Positions 21,685 to 30,743 of a stretch of 64,000 nt of DNA are shown piece after piece. The notes under the pieces are model-generated. The model was not told where the DNA came from. It worked only from the letters and a program-made list of their open reading frames with translations, and ran no database searches. The translations under genes and the position numbers were made by a program. Source of the DNA: Microbacterium kunmingense (GTDB lineage Bacteria; Actinomycetota; Actinomycetes; Actinomycetales; Microbacteriaceae); assembly GCF_023155745.1 (NCBI RefSeq), contig NZ_JAKNUS010000002.1, forward strand, positions 124,001-188,000, read 5' to 3'. How positions within the stretch are numbered: position 1 is the stretch's first letter; the number at the start of each line of letters is the position of its first letter.

Positions 21685-22838
21685 CGCTCCCCCGCCCGAT
21701 ACAGCGATCGGGACTCGATCGCGCCATCGCGCACACCGTTGGGCTCGATGATCTCTCCCACCCGGCGACGACCGTCGACCGCGCGTTCGCAGTGGACGAC
21801 GAGATCGACGCCCTGCGCGACCGCCGGAACGACGAAGCCGGCATCGATGTTGCGCCCCGCCAGCAACGGCAGGGTGGCGAGCTTCACCAGCGCCTCCCGC
21901 GCCGAGTTGGCGTGGATGGTCGCCGCACCCGGCACGCCGGTGTTGAGCGCGAGGAGGAGGTCGAGCGCCTCGGCGTCGCGCACCTCGCCGACGACGATGC
22001 GATCGGGCCGCATGCGCAGGGCCTCCTTCACCAGCCGCCGCAGGCTCACCTCGCCCGTGCCCTCGAGGCTCGGCTGGCGGCCCTGCATCGACACCAGGTC
22101 CGGCGCCACCACCGCCAGCTCGAAGGTCTCCTCGACGGTCACGATGCGGTGCGCTCGGGGGCTCGCGGCGACCAGCGCGCCCAATAACGTCGTCTTGCCG
22201 GCGTGGGTGGCTCCCGACACCAGCACGCTCCGCCCCTCGCCCATCGCCCGGGTGAGCAGGTCGGCGGCACCGGGCGCGAGGGAGCCCACCTCGACCAGCG
22301 CGTTCAGATCGCGGTAGGCCGGCAGGAACTTCCGGATGTTCACGGCCCAGTGTCGTCGCGTGATGTCGGGGATGACCACGTGGAGGCGACTGCCGTCGGG
22401 AAGCGAGGCATCGACGAACGGCTGGCTGAGGTCGACCCGTCGACCGGTCGCGTGCAGCATCCGCTCGACCAGGTCGCGAACAGCGGTATCGGTCAGCTGG
22501 AGCGGCACCCGCTCGGGAACGCCGCCCCGGGCGACGAACACCCGGTCGGGCGCGTTGATCCAGAGTTCCTCCACGCCCGGATCGTCGAGGTAGGCCTGGA
22601 GCGGGCCATAGCCGGTGACCTGTGCGACCACATCCCGTACGGCACCGGACTCGTCATCGATCGTCTGGAGCCCTCGCGCGAGGGCGTAGTCGTTGTGACG
22701 ACGCACCTCGTCAGCCGCGATGCGGGCCGCCGCATCCGGATCCCTGGTCGGATCCTCACTCCGAGCGCGCAGTCGATCGCGTACGCGCGCCGCGACCGCG
22801 GCGGTGGGCGCGACGTCGAGACGGGCGGCGGAAGTCAC
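21681..22838 (-). CDS. tadA: Flp pilus assembly ATPase TadA/CpaF
   Basis: 385 residues. Secretion ATPase with Walker A 'SGATHAGKTT' at about residue 208, Asp box 'TVEETFEL', Walker B 'RPDRIVVGEVRDAEALDLLLALNTG' and the His-box region 'AATIHANSA'. The N-terminal domain has 'GYGPLQAYLDDPGVEELWINAPDRVFV', typical of CpaF. It is first in the tad operon; no TadZ or prepilin-peptidase gene lies upstream here. The 132 bases before it, shared with a divergent gene, must hold the operon promoter. Confidence 0.95.
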   Translation of the reverse strand: MTSAARLDVAPTAAVAARVRDRLRARSEDPTRDPDAAARIAADEVRRHNDYALARGLQTIDDESGAVRDVVAQVTGYGPLQAYLDDPGVEELWINAPDRVFVARGGVPERVPLQLTDTAVRDLVERMLHATGRRVDLSQPFVDASLPDGSRLHVVIPDITRRHWAVNIRKFLPAYRDLNALVEVGSLAPGAADLLTRAMGEGRSVLVSGATHAGKTTLLGALVAASPRAHRIVTVEETFELAVVAPDLVSMQGRQPSLEGTGEVSLRRLVKEALRMRPDRIVVGEVRDAEALDLLLALNTGVPGAATIHANSAREALVKLATLPLLAGRNIDAGFVVPAVAQGVDLVVHCERAVDGRRRVGEIIEPNGVRDGAIESRSLYRAGER

Positions 22839-22877
22839 CGGAGCATCCTTACAAAGCCACGCCGACCGCCACGGATG

Positions 22878-22886
22878 TTATCCACA
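22878..22886 (+). promoter_or_regulatory. DnaA-box-like 9-mer in the tad promoter region
   Basis: TTATCCACA, a perfect match to the bacterial DnaA box consensus, lies between tadA and the divergent PLDc_N gene. A single box can be chance (about 1 in 130,000 per strand with equal base use). It may link tad expression to replication status; no other box was seen nearby. Confidence 0.35.
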
Positions 22887-22970
22887 GCCGGCTCGTTCTC
22901 GAAAGACGGTGCGCACAGCACCGGGACCGGGCAGGATGGGCCTGAGCGACCATCGCCCGAAGGGATGATC

Positions 22971-23246
22971 ATGACGCACACGACCGATGCGAACAGCACC
23001 ACGCGTTCTCTGAAGGACTCCCCCGCGGCCAAGGCCGCCAAGACCGCGGTCGCCGCCGCGCCGGCGGCGCGCGCCGCCCTCGGGCTCCTCGGTATCGTGC
23101 AGGCAGCCTTCGCCTTCCTGGCGTTCTGGGACCTCGCGCACCGCGACAGCCGGCAGGTCACCGGACCGAAGCCGGTATGGATTCCCGTCATCCTGGTCAA
23201 CTGGATCGGGCCTGCCGCCTACTTCCTCTTCGGCATCAAGCGCTGA
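22971..23246 (+). CDS. PLDc N-terminal domain-containing small membrane protein
   Basis: 91 residues from ATG 22971 (GAAGGG 6 bases upstream; another ATG 6 bases earlier). After a polar N-terminus come two helices, ending 'FLAFWDLAHRDSRQVTGPKPVWIPVILVNWIGPAAYFLFGIKR'. This is the PLDc_N/PF13396 pattern, seen alone in many actinobacteria and also at the N-terminus of cardiolipin synthases. Function of the stand-alone form is unknown. Confidence 0.85.
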   Translation: MTHTTDANSTTRSLKDSPAAKAAKTAVAAAPAARAALGLLGIVQAAFAFLAFWDLAHRDSRQVTGPKPVWIPVILVNWIGPAAYFLFGIKR

Positions 23247-23316
23247 CCCGAGCGCGGCAGCTCTCGGGTTATCCCCATGCTCGCCCGGGAACCGCTCGCC
23301 TAGACTGAAGCCACCC

Positions 23317-23398
23317 GCGGGAGTGGTGAAACTGGCAGACACGCAGGATTTAGGTTCCTGTGCCTCCGGGCGTGTGGGTTCAAGTCCCACCTTCCGCA
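23317..23398 (+). tRNA. tRNA-Leu (anticodon UAG)
   Basis: Acceptor GCGGGAG pairs with CTTCCGC (one G-T), anticodon stem CAGGA/TCCTG around loop TTTAGGT with anticodon TAG, a long class II variable arm (GCCTCCGGGCGT region), T stem GTGGG/CCCAC with loop TTCAAGT, discriminator A. No CCA encoded. Intact, with no integration next to it. Confidence 0.95.
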
Positions 23399-23466
23399 CG
23401 CGCATCACGCTCGTCCAACGCCGAGATGCCGCATCCCTGCCGCCGCGACCACCCGACGGGACTTCC

Positions 23467-24252
23467 GTGTACACCGTTCCCACCGCCCTCATCCCCTGGC
23501 TCGATCCCGCAGCGATCATCGCGGCCGCAGGACCCTGGGCCCTCGCCGTGGTGTGCTTCATCGTCTTCGCCGAGACGGGACTGCTCGTCGGGTTCCTGCT
23601 CCCCGGCGACACCCTGCTGATCATGGCGGGCCTGCTCTCCCACCCCTCCGAGGTGGCACCGAACGGGGTCTTCGGCATCAGTGCCTGGTGGGTGGCGCTC
23701 CTGATCGGTCTCGCCGCCTTCGTGGGCGGTGAAGTCGGGTACCTGATCGGACACAAGGGCGGGCCGGCGGTGTTCGAACGGAAGGAATCCGGCGTCTTCA
23801 GCCGCCGCAACGTCGAGCGGACCAACGCGTTCTTCGAGCGGTGGGGCGGGCTCACGATCATCCTCGCCCGCTTCGTGCCGATCGTGCGCACCTTCGCTCC
23901 GGTGGCAGCCGGCGTGGGACACATGCCCTGGCACCGCTACACGCTCTACAACTTCATCGGCGCGGTCATCTGGGGCTTCGGGTTGACGATGATCGGGTAC
24001 GGCATCGGTTTCATCCCCGGGGTCGGGCAGTTCGTGACCGACTACATCGACGTCATCCTGCTGGTCGCGGTCGGCGGCACGGTCGTGTTCATCGTCTGGC
24101 ACTACCTCGCCGAGCGCCGGAAGGCCAAGAAGGCCGCAGCGGCCGGCGAGGACACCGACACCGACGCGGTCGAGGCGCGACAGCTCGTGCTGGACCCCGA
24201 CGTCTTCCAGCGCGGTCCCGAGCACCGTCCGGGCACGACCCCCGACGCCTGA
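23467..24252 (+). CDS. DedA family membrane protein
   Basis: 261 residues from GTG 23467; the longer ORF runs back into tRNA-Leu and is not used. The DedA motifs are clear: 'FAETGLLVGFLLPGDTLL', 'GGEVGYLIGHKGG', and 'ILARFVPIVRTFAPVAAGVGHM', the latter holding the conserved Arg and Pro. The C-terminal tail is charged and probably cytoplasmic. DedA proteins act in membrane lipid handling (undecaprenyl-phosphate or phospholipid flipping in studied members). Confidence 0.9.
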   Translation: MYTVPTALIPWLDPAAIIAAAGPWALAVVCFIVFAETGLLVGFLLPGDTLLIMAGLLSHPSEVAPNGVFGISAWWVALLIGLAAFVGGEVGYLIGHKGGPAVFERKESGVFSRRNVERTNAFFERWGGLTIILARFVPIVRTFAPVAAGVGHMPWHRYTLYNFIGAVIWGFGLTMIGYGIGFIPGVGQFVTDYIDVILLVAVGGTVVFIVWHYLAERRKAKKAAAAGEDTDTDAVEARQLVLDPDVFQRGPEHRPGTTPDA

Positions 24253-24308
24253 GCGCCAACGGCGGCCCTCCCTTCCGGGCGCGGGAACGAAAGCGTACCC
24301 TCGGGCGC

Positions 24309-24893
24309 ATGACCGCCATCCACACCCCCTCCGAGGCCGAGGTCGACGGCGCCGCGGCCCGGCTGTACGCCGCCGATCGCGAGAGTCTCGGCTACGTGGC
24401 GAGCCACACCCGGGTCACGGCGCTCAATCCTGACGCTGTCGCCGCCTTCGAGCAGCTCATCCGCTCCGTCGTCCCGAGCCTCGGGATGCGCCGGTACGAG
24501 CTCGTCACGTTGGCGGCGACCGGTGCCCTGGGCTCCACCGCGTGCCGCGCCCACCATGGGCTCAAGGCGCTGGGGTTCATCGACGCGGACGAGCTGGAGC
24601 GCATCGCCCGCGACTACCGGACCGCCGGGCTTCCGCCCGAGGAAGTGGCGATGATGGCGTTCGCCGAGAGACTGAGCGGCGACTCCGCCGCGATGACCCA
24701 GGCGGATGCCGCCGAGCTGCAGCGTCTGGGATTCAGCGATCGCGAGATCGTCGACATCGCCTTCGCCGCCGCGGCGCGGAACTTCTACAGCCGATCCCTG
24801 CATGCCCTCGGCGTCGAACCCGACATCCCGCCCGCCCTGCCCACGCCGTTGCGTGACGCGCTCCTGGCGGGGATGGCCACCCGCGAGACGTGA
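24309..24893 (+). CDS. Carboxymuconolactone decarboxylase/AhpD-like peroxidase-related protein
   Basis: 194 residues from ATG 24309. The core 'MRRYELVTLAATGALGSTACRAHHGLKAL' is the AhpD/CMD signature region, but the usual C-x-x-C is C-R-A-H here, so the second cysteine is replaced by His. The C-terminal 'FSDREIVDIAFAAAARNFYSRSLHALGVEPD' matches the peroxidase-related (YciW-like) subgroup. A thiol-peroxidase activity would need to work with one cysteine, or has been lost. Confidence 0.8.
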   Translation: MTAIHTPSEAEVDGAAARLYAADRESLGYVASHTRVTALNPDAVAAFEQLIRSVVPSLGMRRYELVTLAATGALGSTACRAHHGLKALGFIDADELERIARDYRTAGLPPEEVAMMAFAERLSGDSAAMTQADAAELQRLGFSDREIVDIAFAAAARNFYSRSLHALGVEPDIPPALPTPLRDALLAGMATRET

Positions 24894-24905
24894 CGGCGGA
24901 CGGCG

Positions 24906-25805
24906 CTAGGACGCTTTGGCGGCCTTCTTCCGCGGCGTCTTCTTCTTCGCGGGGCCGCTCGATGCGGCGGAGCCGCTCGCTTTTCCCGACGGCGCGGCAT
25001 CCTTCTTCTCCGATCGTTCCGCGCGCGAGCGCTCGACACTGGCGCGCAGCGCCTCCATCAGGTCGATGACCTCGCCGCCGCCGTCCTCCTCGTCCTCGGT
25101 ACCGAAGGTCTCGGCCGTGTCGATCGCGTCGCCCTGCTCGATCTTGGCCTTGATGAGGGTGCGCAGCTCCTCCTGGTAGTCGTCGGTGAACTCGGCCGGA
25201 TCGAAGTCGCTGGCGAAGCTGTCGACGAGCGCCGCGGACAGCTCCAGTTCCTTGCCCGAGATCTTCACGTCCTCCTCCAGCGACGGGAACGCCGCCTCGC
25301 GCACCTCGTCCGACCACAGCAGGGTCTGCAGCACCAGGACATCGCCACGCACCCGCAGCGCCGCGAGCCGTGTCTTCTGCCGGAGCGAGAATCGCACGAT
25401 CGCGGTGCGATCGGTCTGCTCGAGAGTCCGCCGCAGCAGCACATAGGCCTTGGGCGACGCCGAGTCCGGCTCGAGGTAGTAGGCCTTGTCGAACAGCAGC
25501 GGGTCGACCTGATCGCTCGGTACGAATTCGACCACGTCGATCTCACGGCTCTTCTCCGCCGGCAGGGCGTCGAAGTCGTCCTTGGTGAGGATGACCGTCT
25601 GTTGGCCGTCATCGTAGGCACGGTCGATGTCGCTGTACGGGACGACCTCCCCGTCGATCTCGCAGACGCGCTGGTAGCGGATGCGACCGCCGTCCTTGTT
25701 GTGCACCTGGTGGAGCGACACATCGTGGTCCTCGGTGGCGGAATAGACCTTCACCGGAACGTTGACCAGCCCGAACGTCAGCGCGCCCTTCCAGATCGAC
25801 CTCAT
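24906..25805 (-). CDS. ku: Non-homologous end-joining protein Ku
   Basis: Bacterial Ku homodimer binds double-strand ends and recruits LigD. Product of 299 residues from ATG 25805 (a GTG at 25820 would add five). 'RSIWKGALTFGLVNVPVKVYSAT' is the standard N-terminus. The Ku core runs to about residue 250; a Lys/Ala-rich C-terminal tail (rich in 'KKK', 'PRKKAAKAS') follows, as in other actinobacterial Ku proteins, where it aids DNA binding. Divergent from ligD with about 46 bases between starts. Confidence 0.95.
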   Translation of the reverse strand: MRSIWKGALTFGLVNVPVKVYSATEDHDVSLHQVHNKDGGRIRYQRVCEIDGEVVPYSDIDRAYDDGQQTVILTKDDFDALPAEKSREIDVVEFVPSDQVDPLLFDKAYYLEPDSASPKAYVLLRRTLEQTDRTAIVRFSLRQKTRLAALRVRGDVLVLQTLLWSDEVREAAFPSLEEDVKISGKELELSAALVDSFASDFDPAEFTDDYQEELRTLIKAKIEQGDAIDTAETFGTEDEEDGGGEVIDLMEALRASVERSRAERSEKKDAAPSGKASGSAASSGPAKKKTPRKKAAKAS

Positions 25806-25851
25806 CACACCAGTGAACACCTGTCACACCGCTCGCGGCTACCCTTGCGTC

Positions 25852-28374
25852 ATGCCCGGCGATGAGCAACTGGTCCGCATCGGCGGTCGGCGGCTGCGCC
25901 TGACGAACCTCGACAAAGTGCTGTATCCCGAGACGGGCACCACCAAGGGCGAGGTCATCTCCTACTACACGCGCATCGCCCCGGTGCTGCTGCCGCACGT
26001 CGCCGGTCGACCGGTGACCCGCAAGCGGTGGCCCGACGGCGTCGGCACCGATGCCCACCCGGAGATGTCGTTCTTCGCCAAGGACCTCGAACCGGGTGCC
26101 CCTGAATGGGTTCGGCGGGTGCCGATCCCCCACTCCTCCGGCACCAAGGCGTATCCGCTCGTCGAGGATCTGCCGACTCTCGTCTACCTCGCCCAGGTGG
26201 CCAGTCTCGAACTGCACGTGCCGCAGTGGCGCTTCACGGCCGACGGCGAGCGCGGCGATGCCGACCGTCTCGTGCTCGACCTCGACCCCGGTCCGGGCGT
26301 CGGCCTCGTCGAATGCGCCGAGGTCGCACGGTGGGCGCGCGACATCCTCTCCCCGATGGGACTCGAACCCCACCCGGTGACCAGCGGCAGTAAGGGACTT
26401 CAGCTGTACTGCGCGCTGCCGCCGGGCCAGACGAGCGACAGCGCATCGCGGCTCGCCCATGAACTCGCCCGGGCGATCGAGGCCGACCACCCCGACCTCG
26501 TCGTCAGCAGCATGAAGAAGGCCGTCCGCGACGGCCGCGTGCTCATCGACTGGAGCCAGAACAACGGCTCCAAGACCACCATCGCGCCCTACTCCCTGCG
26601 CGGTCGCTCGCATCCCACGGTGGCGACGCCGCGCACGTGGGAGGAGCTGGACGACCCGGACCTGCATCACCTCCGATTCGATGAGGTCCTCGACCGTGTC
26701 GCGGAGTCCGGCGACCCCCTCGCCGCCTTGGACGCACGGGCCGCGGACCCGGCACCCGAGAGCGGTCGCCCGCTCACGGCGTACATCGCCAAACGCACCG
26801 CCGGCGCCACCCCCGAACCCGTGCCGACGGTCCCGACACCCGCGTCGTCGACTGCCGGCGCGCCCCCCCTCTTCGTCATCCAGGAGCACCACGCCTCGCG
26901 TCTGCACTGGGACCTTCGCCTCGAACACGAGGGCGTGCTCGTCAGCTGGGCGGTGCCCCGCGGCATCCCGCACTCCACCGCCCGCAACACCCTCGCCGTC
27001 ATGACCGAGGACCACCCGATGGAGTACGCGACCTTCGAGGGCACGATCCCTCCCGGCCAGTACGGCGCCGGGACGATGACGATCTGGGACACCGGTCGCT
27101 ACGAGCCGGAGAAGTGGCGCGAGGATGAGGTCATCTTCACCGCCGAGGGTCGTCCGGGCGGCCCGCTCGGTCGCGTGCGGCTGGCCCTGATCCGCACGGG
27201 CGGCGAGGGTGAGAGATCCAGTTGGCTTCTCCACCGCATGAAGACGGATGCCGCGGGCCGCCCGCAGGCCGATGCCCAGCCGGTCACGGCGTCGCCTCCT
27301 GCGCCCGCGTCCCCACCGGCCGGATCGGAGGAGATGCCCGTAGCCGGGGAGCACGACCTCGACGCTCTCCTCGTCGCCGCGCCCGACGCGGCGTGGCCGC
27401 CCCGTCCGAAGGACCTGGCGCCCATGCTCTCGACCTCTGCCACCCCGGCCCGCGCCCGCTCCGACGCCGCGCGCTGGGGCTCGGCATGGGCCGAGGCGAA
27501 GTGGGATGGGATCCGCGCCGTCGGCGTCTGGGACGGTCGGCGCCTGCGCCTGTGGGCCCGCAGCGGCAACGAGTTGACGGCGCGCTATCCCGAGATCAGC
27601 GGTGAGGACGCCGGGCTCGGCTCGACCCCGGCGATCGTCGACGGCGAGCTGGTCGCCCTCGACCACGGCCGGCCGAGCTTCCCGCTCCTCCAGACGCGCA
27701 TGAACCTCGTCCGCGAGGGCGACATCGCCCGCGCGGCGGCCCTCACCCCCGTCCACTACTACCTGTTCGACGTGCTCGTGGCCGAGGGGAAGGATGTCAC
27801 GAGCCTGCCTCTCCGGCAGCGGCGGGCGATCCTGGAGCGCCTCGCCGCGGCATCCCTTCCCGCCCTCGTCACGCCACCGGTGTTCGAAGACGTCGACATC
27901 GCGCTGGAGACGAGCGGGCGACTTCGCCTGGAGGGCGTCGTGGTGAAGGATCCCGGGTCGCCCTATCGGCGCGGCGTGCGGTCGGAGTCGTGGCTGAAGG
28001 TCAAGCTCACCCGGACGCAGGAGGTCGTCATCGCGGGGATCCGGCCCGGCCAGGGCGGACGGGCGCACACCTTCGGCTCGCTTCTCCTCGGGATCCCCGG
28101 TGAGGACGGCCTTCGCTACGCGGGGCGTGTGGGAACGGGCTTCAGTGACCGAGAACTCCGCGCGCTTCAGGAGCGCCTTGCCCCCCTGGCGACGGATCGG
28201 AACCCGCTCGTCGGCGTGCCTGCCGCCGATACCCGCGGTGTGCAATGGGTGCGACCGGAGCTCGTGGCCGAGGTCGAGTTCGGCGAATTCACGCCGACGG
28301 GAATCCTGCGGCACTCCCGCTGGCGGGGGCTGCGGCCCGACAAGGCCCCGGAAGACGTGGTCCGGGAGGACTGA
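25852..28374 (+). CDS. ligD: Multifunctional ATP-dependent DNA ligase D
   Basis: 840 residues in the order polymerase, phosphoesterase, ligase, as in mycobacterial LigD. Polymerase domain, residues about 10-300, has 'RLVLDLDPGPG' with the catalytic Asp pair. Phosphoesterase domain from about 341 has 'FVIQEHHASRLHWDLRLEHEG'. Ligase domain from about 530 has 'AEAKWDGIRAVG' with the AMP-accepting Lys at residue 550. Pro/Ala linkers separate the domains. With Ku it makes a two-gene end-joining system. ATG 25852 gives the standard start 'MPGDEQLVRIGGRRLRLTNLDKVLYP'. Confidence 0.96.
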   Translation: MPGDEQLVRIGGRRLRLTNLDKVLYPETGTTKGEVISYYTRIAPVLLPHVAGRPVTRKRWPDGVGTDAHPEMSFFAKDLEPGAPEWVRRVPIPHSSGTKAYPLVEDLPTLVYLAQVASLELHVPQWRFTADGERGDADRLVLDLDPGPGVGLVECAEVARWARDILSPMGLEPHPVTSGSKGLQLYCALPPGQTSDSASRLAHELARAIEADHPDLVVSSMKKAVRDGRVLIDWSQNNGSKTTIAPYSLRGRSHPTVATPRTWEELDDPDLHHLRFDEVLDRVAESGDPLAALDARAADPAPESGRPLTAYIAKRTAGATPEPVPTVPTPASSTAGAPPLFVIQEHHASRLHWDLRLEHEGVLVSWAVPRGIPHSTARNTLAVMTEDHPMEYATFEGTIPPGQYGAGTMTIWDTGRYEPEKWREDEVIFTAEGRPGGPLGRVRLALIRTGGEGERSSWLLHRMKTDAAGRPQADAQPVTASPPAPASPPAGSEEMPVAGEHDLDALLVAAPDAAWPPRPKDLAPMLSTSATPARARSDAARWGSAWAEAKWDGIRAVGVWDGRRLRLWARSGNELTARYPEISGEDAGLGSTPAIVDGELVALDHGRPSFPLLQTRMNLVREGDIARAAALTPVHYYLFDVLVAEGKDVTSLPLRQRRAILERLAAASLPALVTPPVFEDVDIALETSGRLRLEGVVVKDPGSPYRRGVRSESWLKVKLTRTQEVVIAGIRPGQGGRAHTFGSLLLGIPGEDGLRYAGRVGTGFSDRELRALQERLAPLATDRNPLVGVPAADTRGVQWVRPELVAEVEFGEFTPTGILRHSRWRGLRPDKAPEDVVRED

Positions 28375-29292
28375 TCAGGCGTGCGCGTCGTGCTCGACGT
28401 GCCCCGCGCCCTCGACCTGGAACGTCGAGTGCGCGACGTCGAAGTGCTCCGACAGGCAGCCCTGCAGCTCCCGCAGCACAGCGTCCGAGCGCCCCTCGGC
28501 GATCACGTCTGCGGACACGACGACGTGGGCGCTGAAGACGGGCGCGCCCCGCGTGAGCTGCCAGACGTGGACGTCGTGCACGTCGACGACGCCGGGCGTG
28601 CCGAGGATGTGCGCCCGGATGTCGCGGACCTCCATGCCCCGCGGGGCGGCCTCGCTGAGCACGGACGCGACCTCCCGGAGAAGCGCCACCGCCCGAGGCA
28701 CGATCATCGCCGCGATCGCGAGCGACGCGATCGCGTCGGCGGGCGCCCACCCGGTCAGTAGGATCACCACGGCGGCGATGATCACCGCGATCGAGCCGAG
28801 GAGGTCGCCGAGGACCTCGAGATAGGCACCGCGGACGTTGAGGTTCGTCTTCTGGGCGGCGCTCAGCAGCCACATCGCGGCACCGTTGGCGATGAGACCG
28901 ATCACCGCGACGAGGAGCATCACACCACCTGCGACCTCGACCTCCGCGGGGTTCACCAGTCGGGAGACGGCCTCGACGCCGACCCACACCGCGAGGACGA
29001 CGAGGATGACACCGTTGGCGAGGGCGCCGAAGACCTCCGCCCGCTGATAGCCGAAGGTGCGACGGTCGGTGGCGGGACGCGCGGCGACGACGGCGGCGAG
29101 GAGGGCGATGACGAGGCCCGCCGCGTCGGTGAACATGTGCGCCGCATCGGCGATGAGGGCGAGGGATCCCGAGAGGATCGCTCCGACGACCTGGACCACC
29201 ATGACCGTCGCGGTGATCCCGAGCGAGATGGTCAGGAGCCGGCGGCTCGAGGCGCTGCGCCAGCCGCCGGCGGGCTCGGGGTGAGTGTGCAC
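28375..29292 (-). CDS. Cation diffusion facilitator transporter (zinc/cobalt type)
   Basis: 305 residues, six membrane helices. The first helices carry 'GSLALIADAAHMFTDAAGLVIAL', with the H-x3-D zinc-binding pair, and helix V the matching 'LGDLLGSIAVIIAAVVILLTGW' with Asp. The C-terminal cytoplasmic domain has 'VHDVHVWQL', typical of CDF proteins. Likely exports Zn2+ (or Co2+, Cd2+) by proton antiport. Its stop abuts the ligD stop tail to tail. Confidence 0.92.
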   Translation of the reverse strand: MHTHPEPAGGWRSASSRRLLTISLGITATVMVVQVVGAILSGSLALIADAAHMFTDAAGLVIALLAAVVAARPATDRRTFGYQRAEVFGALANGVILVVLAVWVGVEAVSRLVNPAEVEVAGGVMLLVAVIGLIANGAAMWLLSAAQKTNLNVRGAYLEVLGDLLGSIAVIIAAVVILLTGWAPADAIASLAIAAMIVPRAVALLREVASVLSEAAPRGMEVRDIRAHILGTPGVVDVHDVHVWQLTRGAPVFSAHVVVSADVIAEGRSDAVLRELQGCLSEHFDVAHSTFQVEGAGHVEHDAHA

Positions 29293-29388
29293 CGTTCCAG
29301 GCTAGATCCGCGGGGGTTCCCCGTGAGCCGGGCACGCCTGTCGGGAATGAGACTCCTTTTCAGCGGATACCGGCCACGTCGTTCGGAC

Positions 29389-29988
29389 TCAGAGGGCCGA
29401 CAGCAGCGGCGCCAGACGCTCAAAAGCGCGAGCCCGATGGGAGTGCGCGTTCTTCTCCCGCGCATCCCACTCGCCGACGGTCCGCTCGGTCGCCGCGGGC
29501 TGACCGTCCGGGACGAAGATCGGATCGTAGCCGAAGCCGCCCGTCCCCCGCTCGGCCGTGGCGAGCCGCCCGGGCCAGATCCCCTCCACCGTGTGCTCCC
29601 TCCCGCTCGGCTGAACGAGGGCGATCACCGAGACGAACTGCGCTGCGCGGTTCGGGTCGCGGATGTCGGAGAGCTGGTCGAGCAGGAGCGCGCGGTTCGC
29701 GGCGTCATCCTTCCGGTGTCCCGCCCAATAGGCGGAGAACACCCCGGGGGCGCCGCCGAGCACGTCCACGCGGATGCCGGAGTCGTCGGCGAGCGCGGGG
29801 AGACCGGTGTGCGCAGCGGCCGTCCGCGCCTTGATCAGCGCGTTCGCCGCGAAAGTCACCCCGTCCTCCACGGGCTCGGGCCCGTCGTAGCCGGTGACGA
29901 CGAGGTCGGGACGAACCCGGGCCACGATCGCCTGGAACTCGGCGACCTTGTGCGCATTGTGGGTGGCGAGGACGATCGGCCGCGGCAT
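29389..29988 (-). CDS. rdgB: RdgB/HAM1 family XTP/dITP pyrophosphatase
   Basis: 199 residues. Hydrolyses non-canonical purine triphosphates so they stay out of DNA. 'IVLATHNAHKVAEF' at the N-terminus, 'GLPALADDSGIRVDVLGGAPGVFSAYWAG' in the middle and 'GTGGFGYDPIFVPDG' near the end are the family motifs. Two bases after the rph stop on the same strand, the usual actinobacterial rph-rdgB pair. Confidence 0.96.
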   Translation of the reverse strand: MPRPIVLATHNAHKVAEFQAIVARVRPDLVVTGYDGPEPVEDGVTFAANALIKARTAAAHTGLPALADDSGIRVDVLGGAPGVFSAYWAGHRKDDAANRALLLDQLSDIRDPNRAAQFVSVIALVQPSGREHTVEGIWPGRLATAERGTGGFGYDPIFVPDGQPAATERTVGEWDAREKNAHSHRARAFERLAPLLSAL

Positions 29989-29990
29989 CC

Positions 29991-30734
29991 TCAGTCCTTG
30001 CCGGCGCTCAAGGCTGCGGCCTGGATCTCACGGAGGTCGGCGCAGCCGGCCAGGGCGAGTTCGAGCAGGGCGTCGAGCTCGCGCTTGTCGAAGGGTGCAC
30101 CCTCGGCCGTTCCCTGCACTTCGACGAAGAGCCCACGGCCGGTGACGACGACGTTCATGTCGGTCTCCGCGCGCACGTCCTCCACGTACGCGAGGTCGAG
30201 CAGCGGCTCCCCGTCGACGATGCCCACCGACACGGCGGACACCGAGTCGATCAGGGGGGTCGCGCGCTGCGCGATGAACTTCTTCTCGCGTCCCCATTCG
30301 ATCGCGTCGGCCAGGGCGACGTAGGCACCGGTGATCGCGGCCGTGCGGGTGCCGCCGTCTGCCTGGAGCACGTCGCAGTCGATGACGATCGTGTTCTCGC
30401 CGAGGGCCATGGTGTCGACGACCGCGCGCAACCCCCGCCCGATGAGACGGGAGATCTCGTGAGTGCGGCCGCCGATCCGACCCTTGACGCTCTCCCGGTC
30501 ATTGCGATCGTTCGTCGCCCGGGGCAGCATGGCGTACTCGGCGGTGACCCAGCCCCTGCCTTTCCCCGTGAGCCACCGCGGGACGCCGTTGGTGAACGAG
30601 GCGGTGCACAGCACCCGCGTTCCGCCGAAGGAGATCAGCGCCGAGCCCTCGGCCTGTGTGCTCCACCCCCGTTCGATCGTGATCGGGCGGAGGTCGCCGG
30701 GGCTGCGGCCGTCGGCACGGGTGATGTCGGACAT
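29991..30734 (-). CDS. rph: Ribonuclease PH
   Basis: 247 residues. Phosphorolytic 3'-exonuclease that trims tRNA 3' ends. Shows '[19 protein letters not shown]', '[19 protein letters not shown]' and '[21 protein letters not shown]', with the phosphate-binding GGTR loop. Length is normal. Lies between murI and rdgB on the same strand, 9 bases after murI, so probably one transcript murI-rph-rdgB. Confidence 0.97.
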   Translation of the reverse strand: MSDITRADGRSPGDLRPITIERGWSTQAEGSALISFGGTRVLCTASFTNGVPRWLTGKGRGWVTAEYAMLPRATNDRNDRESVKGRIGGRTHEISRLIGRGLRAVVDTMALGENTIVIDCDVLQADGGTRTAAITGAYVALADAIEWGREKKFIAQRATPLIDSVSAVSVGIVDGEPLLDLAYVEDVRAETDMNVVVTGRGLFVEVQGTAEGAPFDKRELDALLELALAGCADLREIQAAALSAGKD

Positions 30735-30743
30735 GTGTCTCCT

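Noticed and set aside
25609-28314. 901-codon open frame on the minus strand opposite ligD
   Set aside because: High G+C gives long mirror frames. LigD on the plus strand has all its domains and motifs; the mirror has only Arg/Gly/Asp-rich low-complexity sequence.
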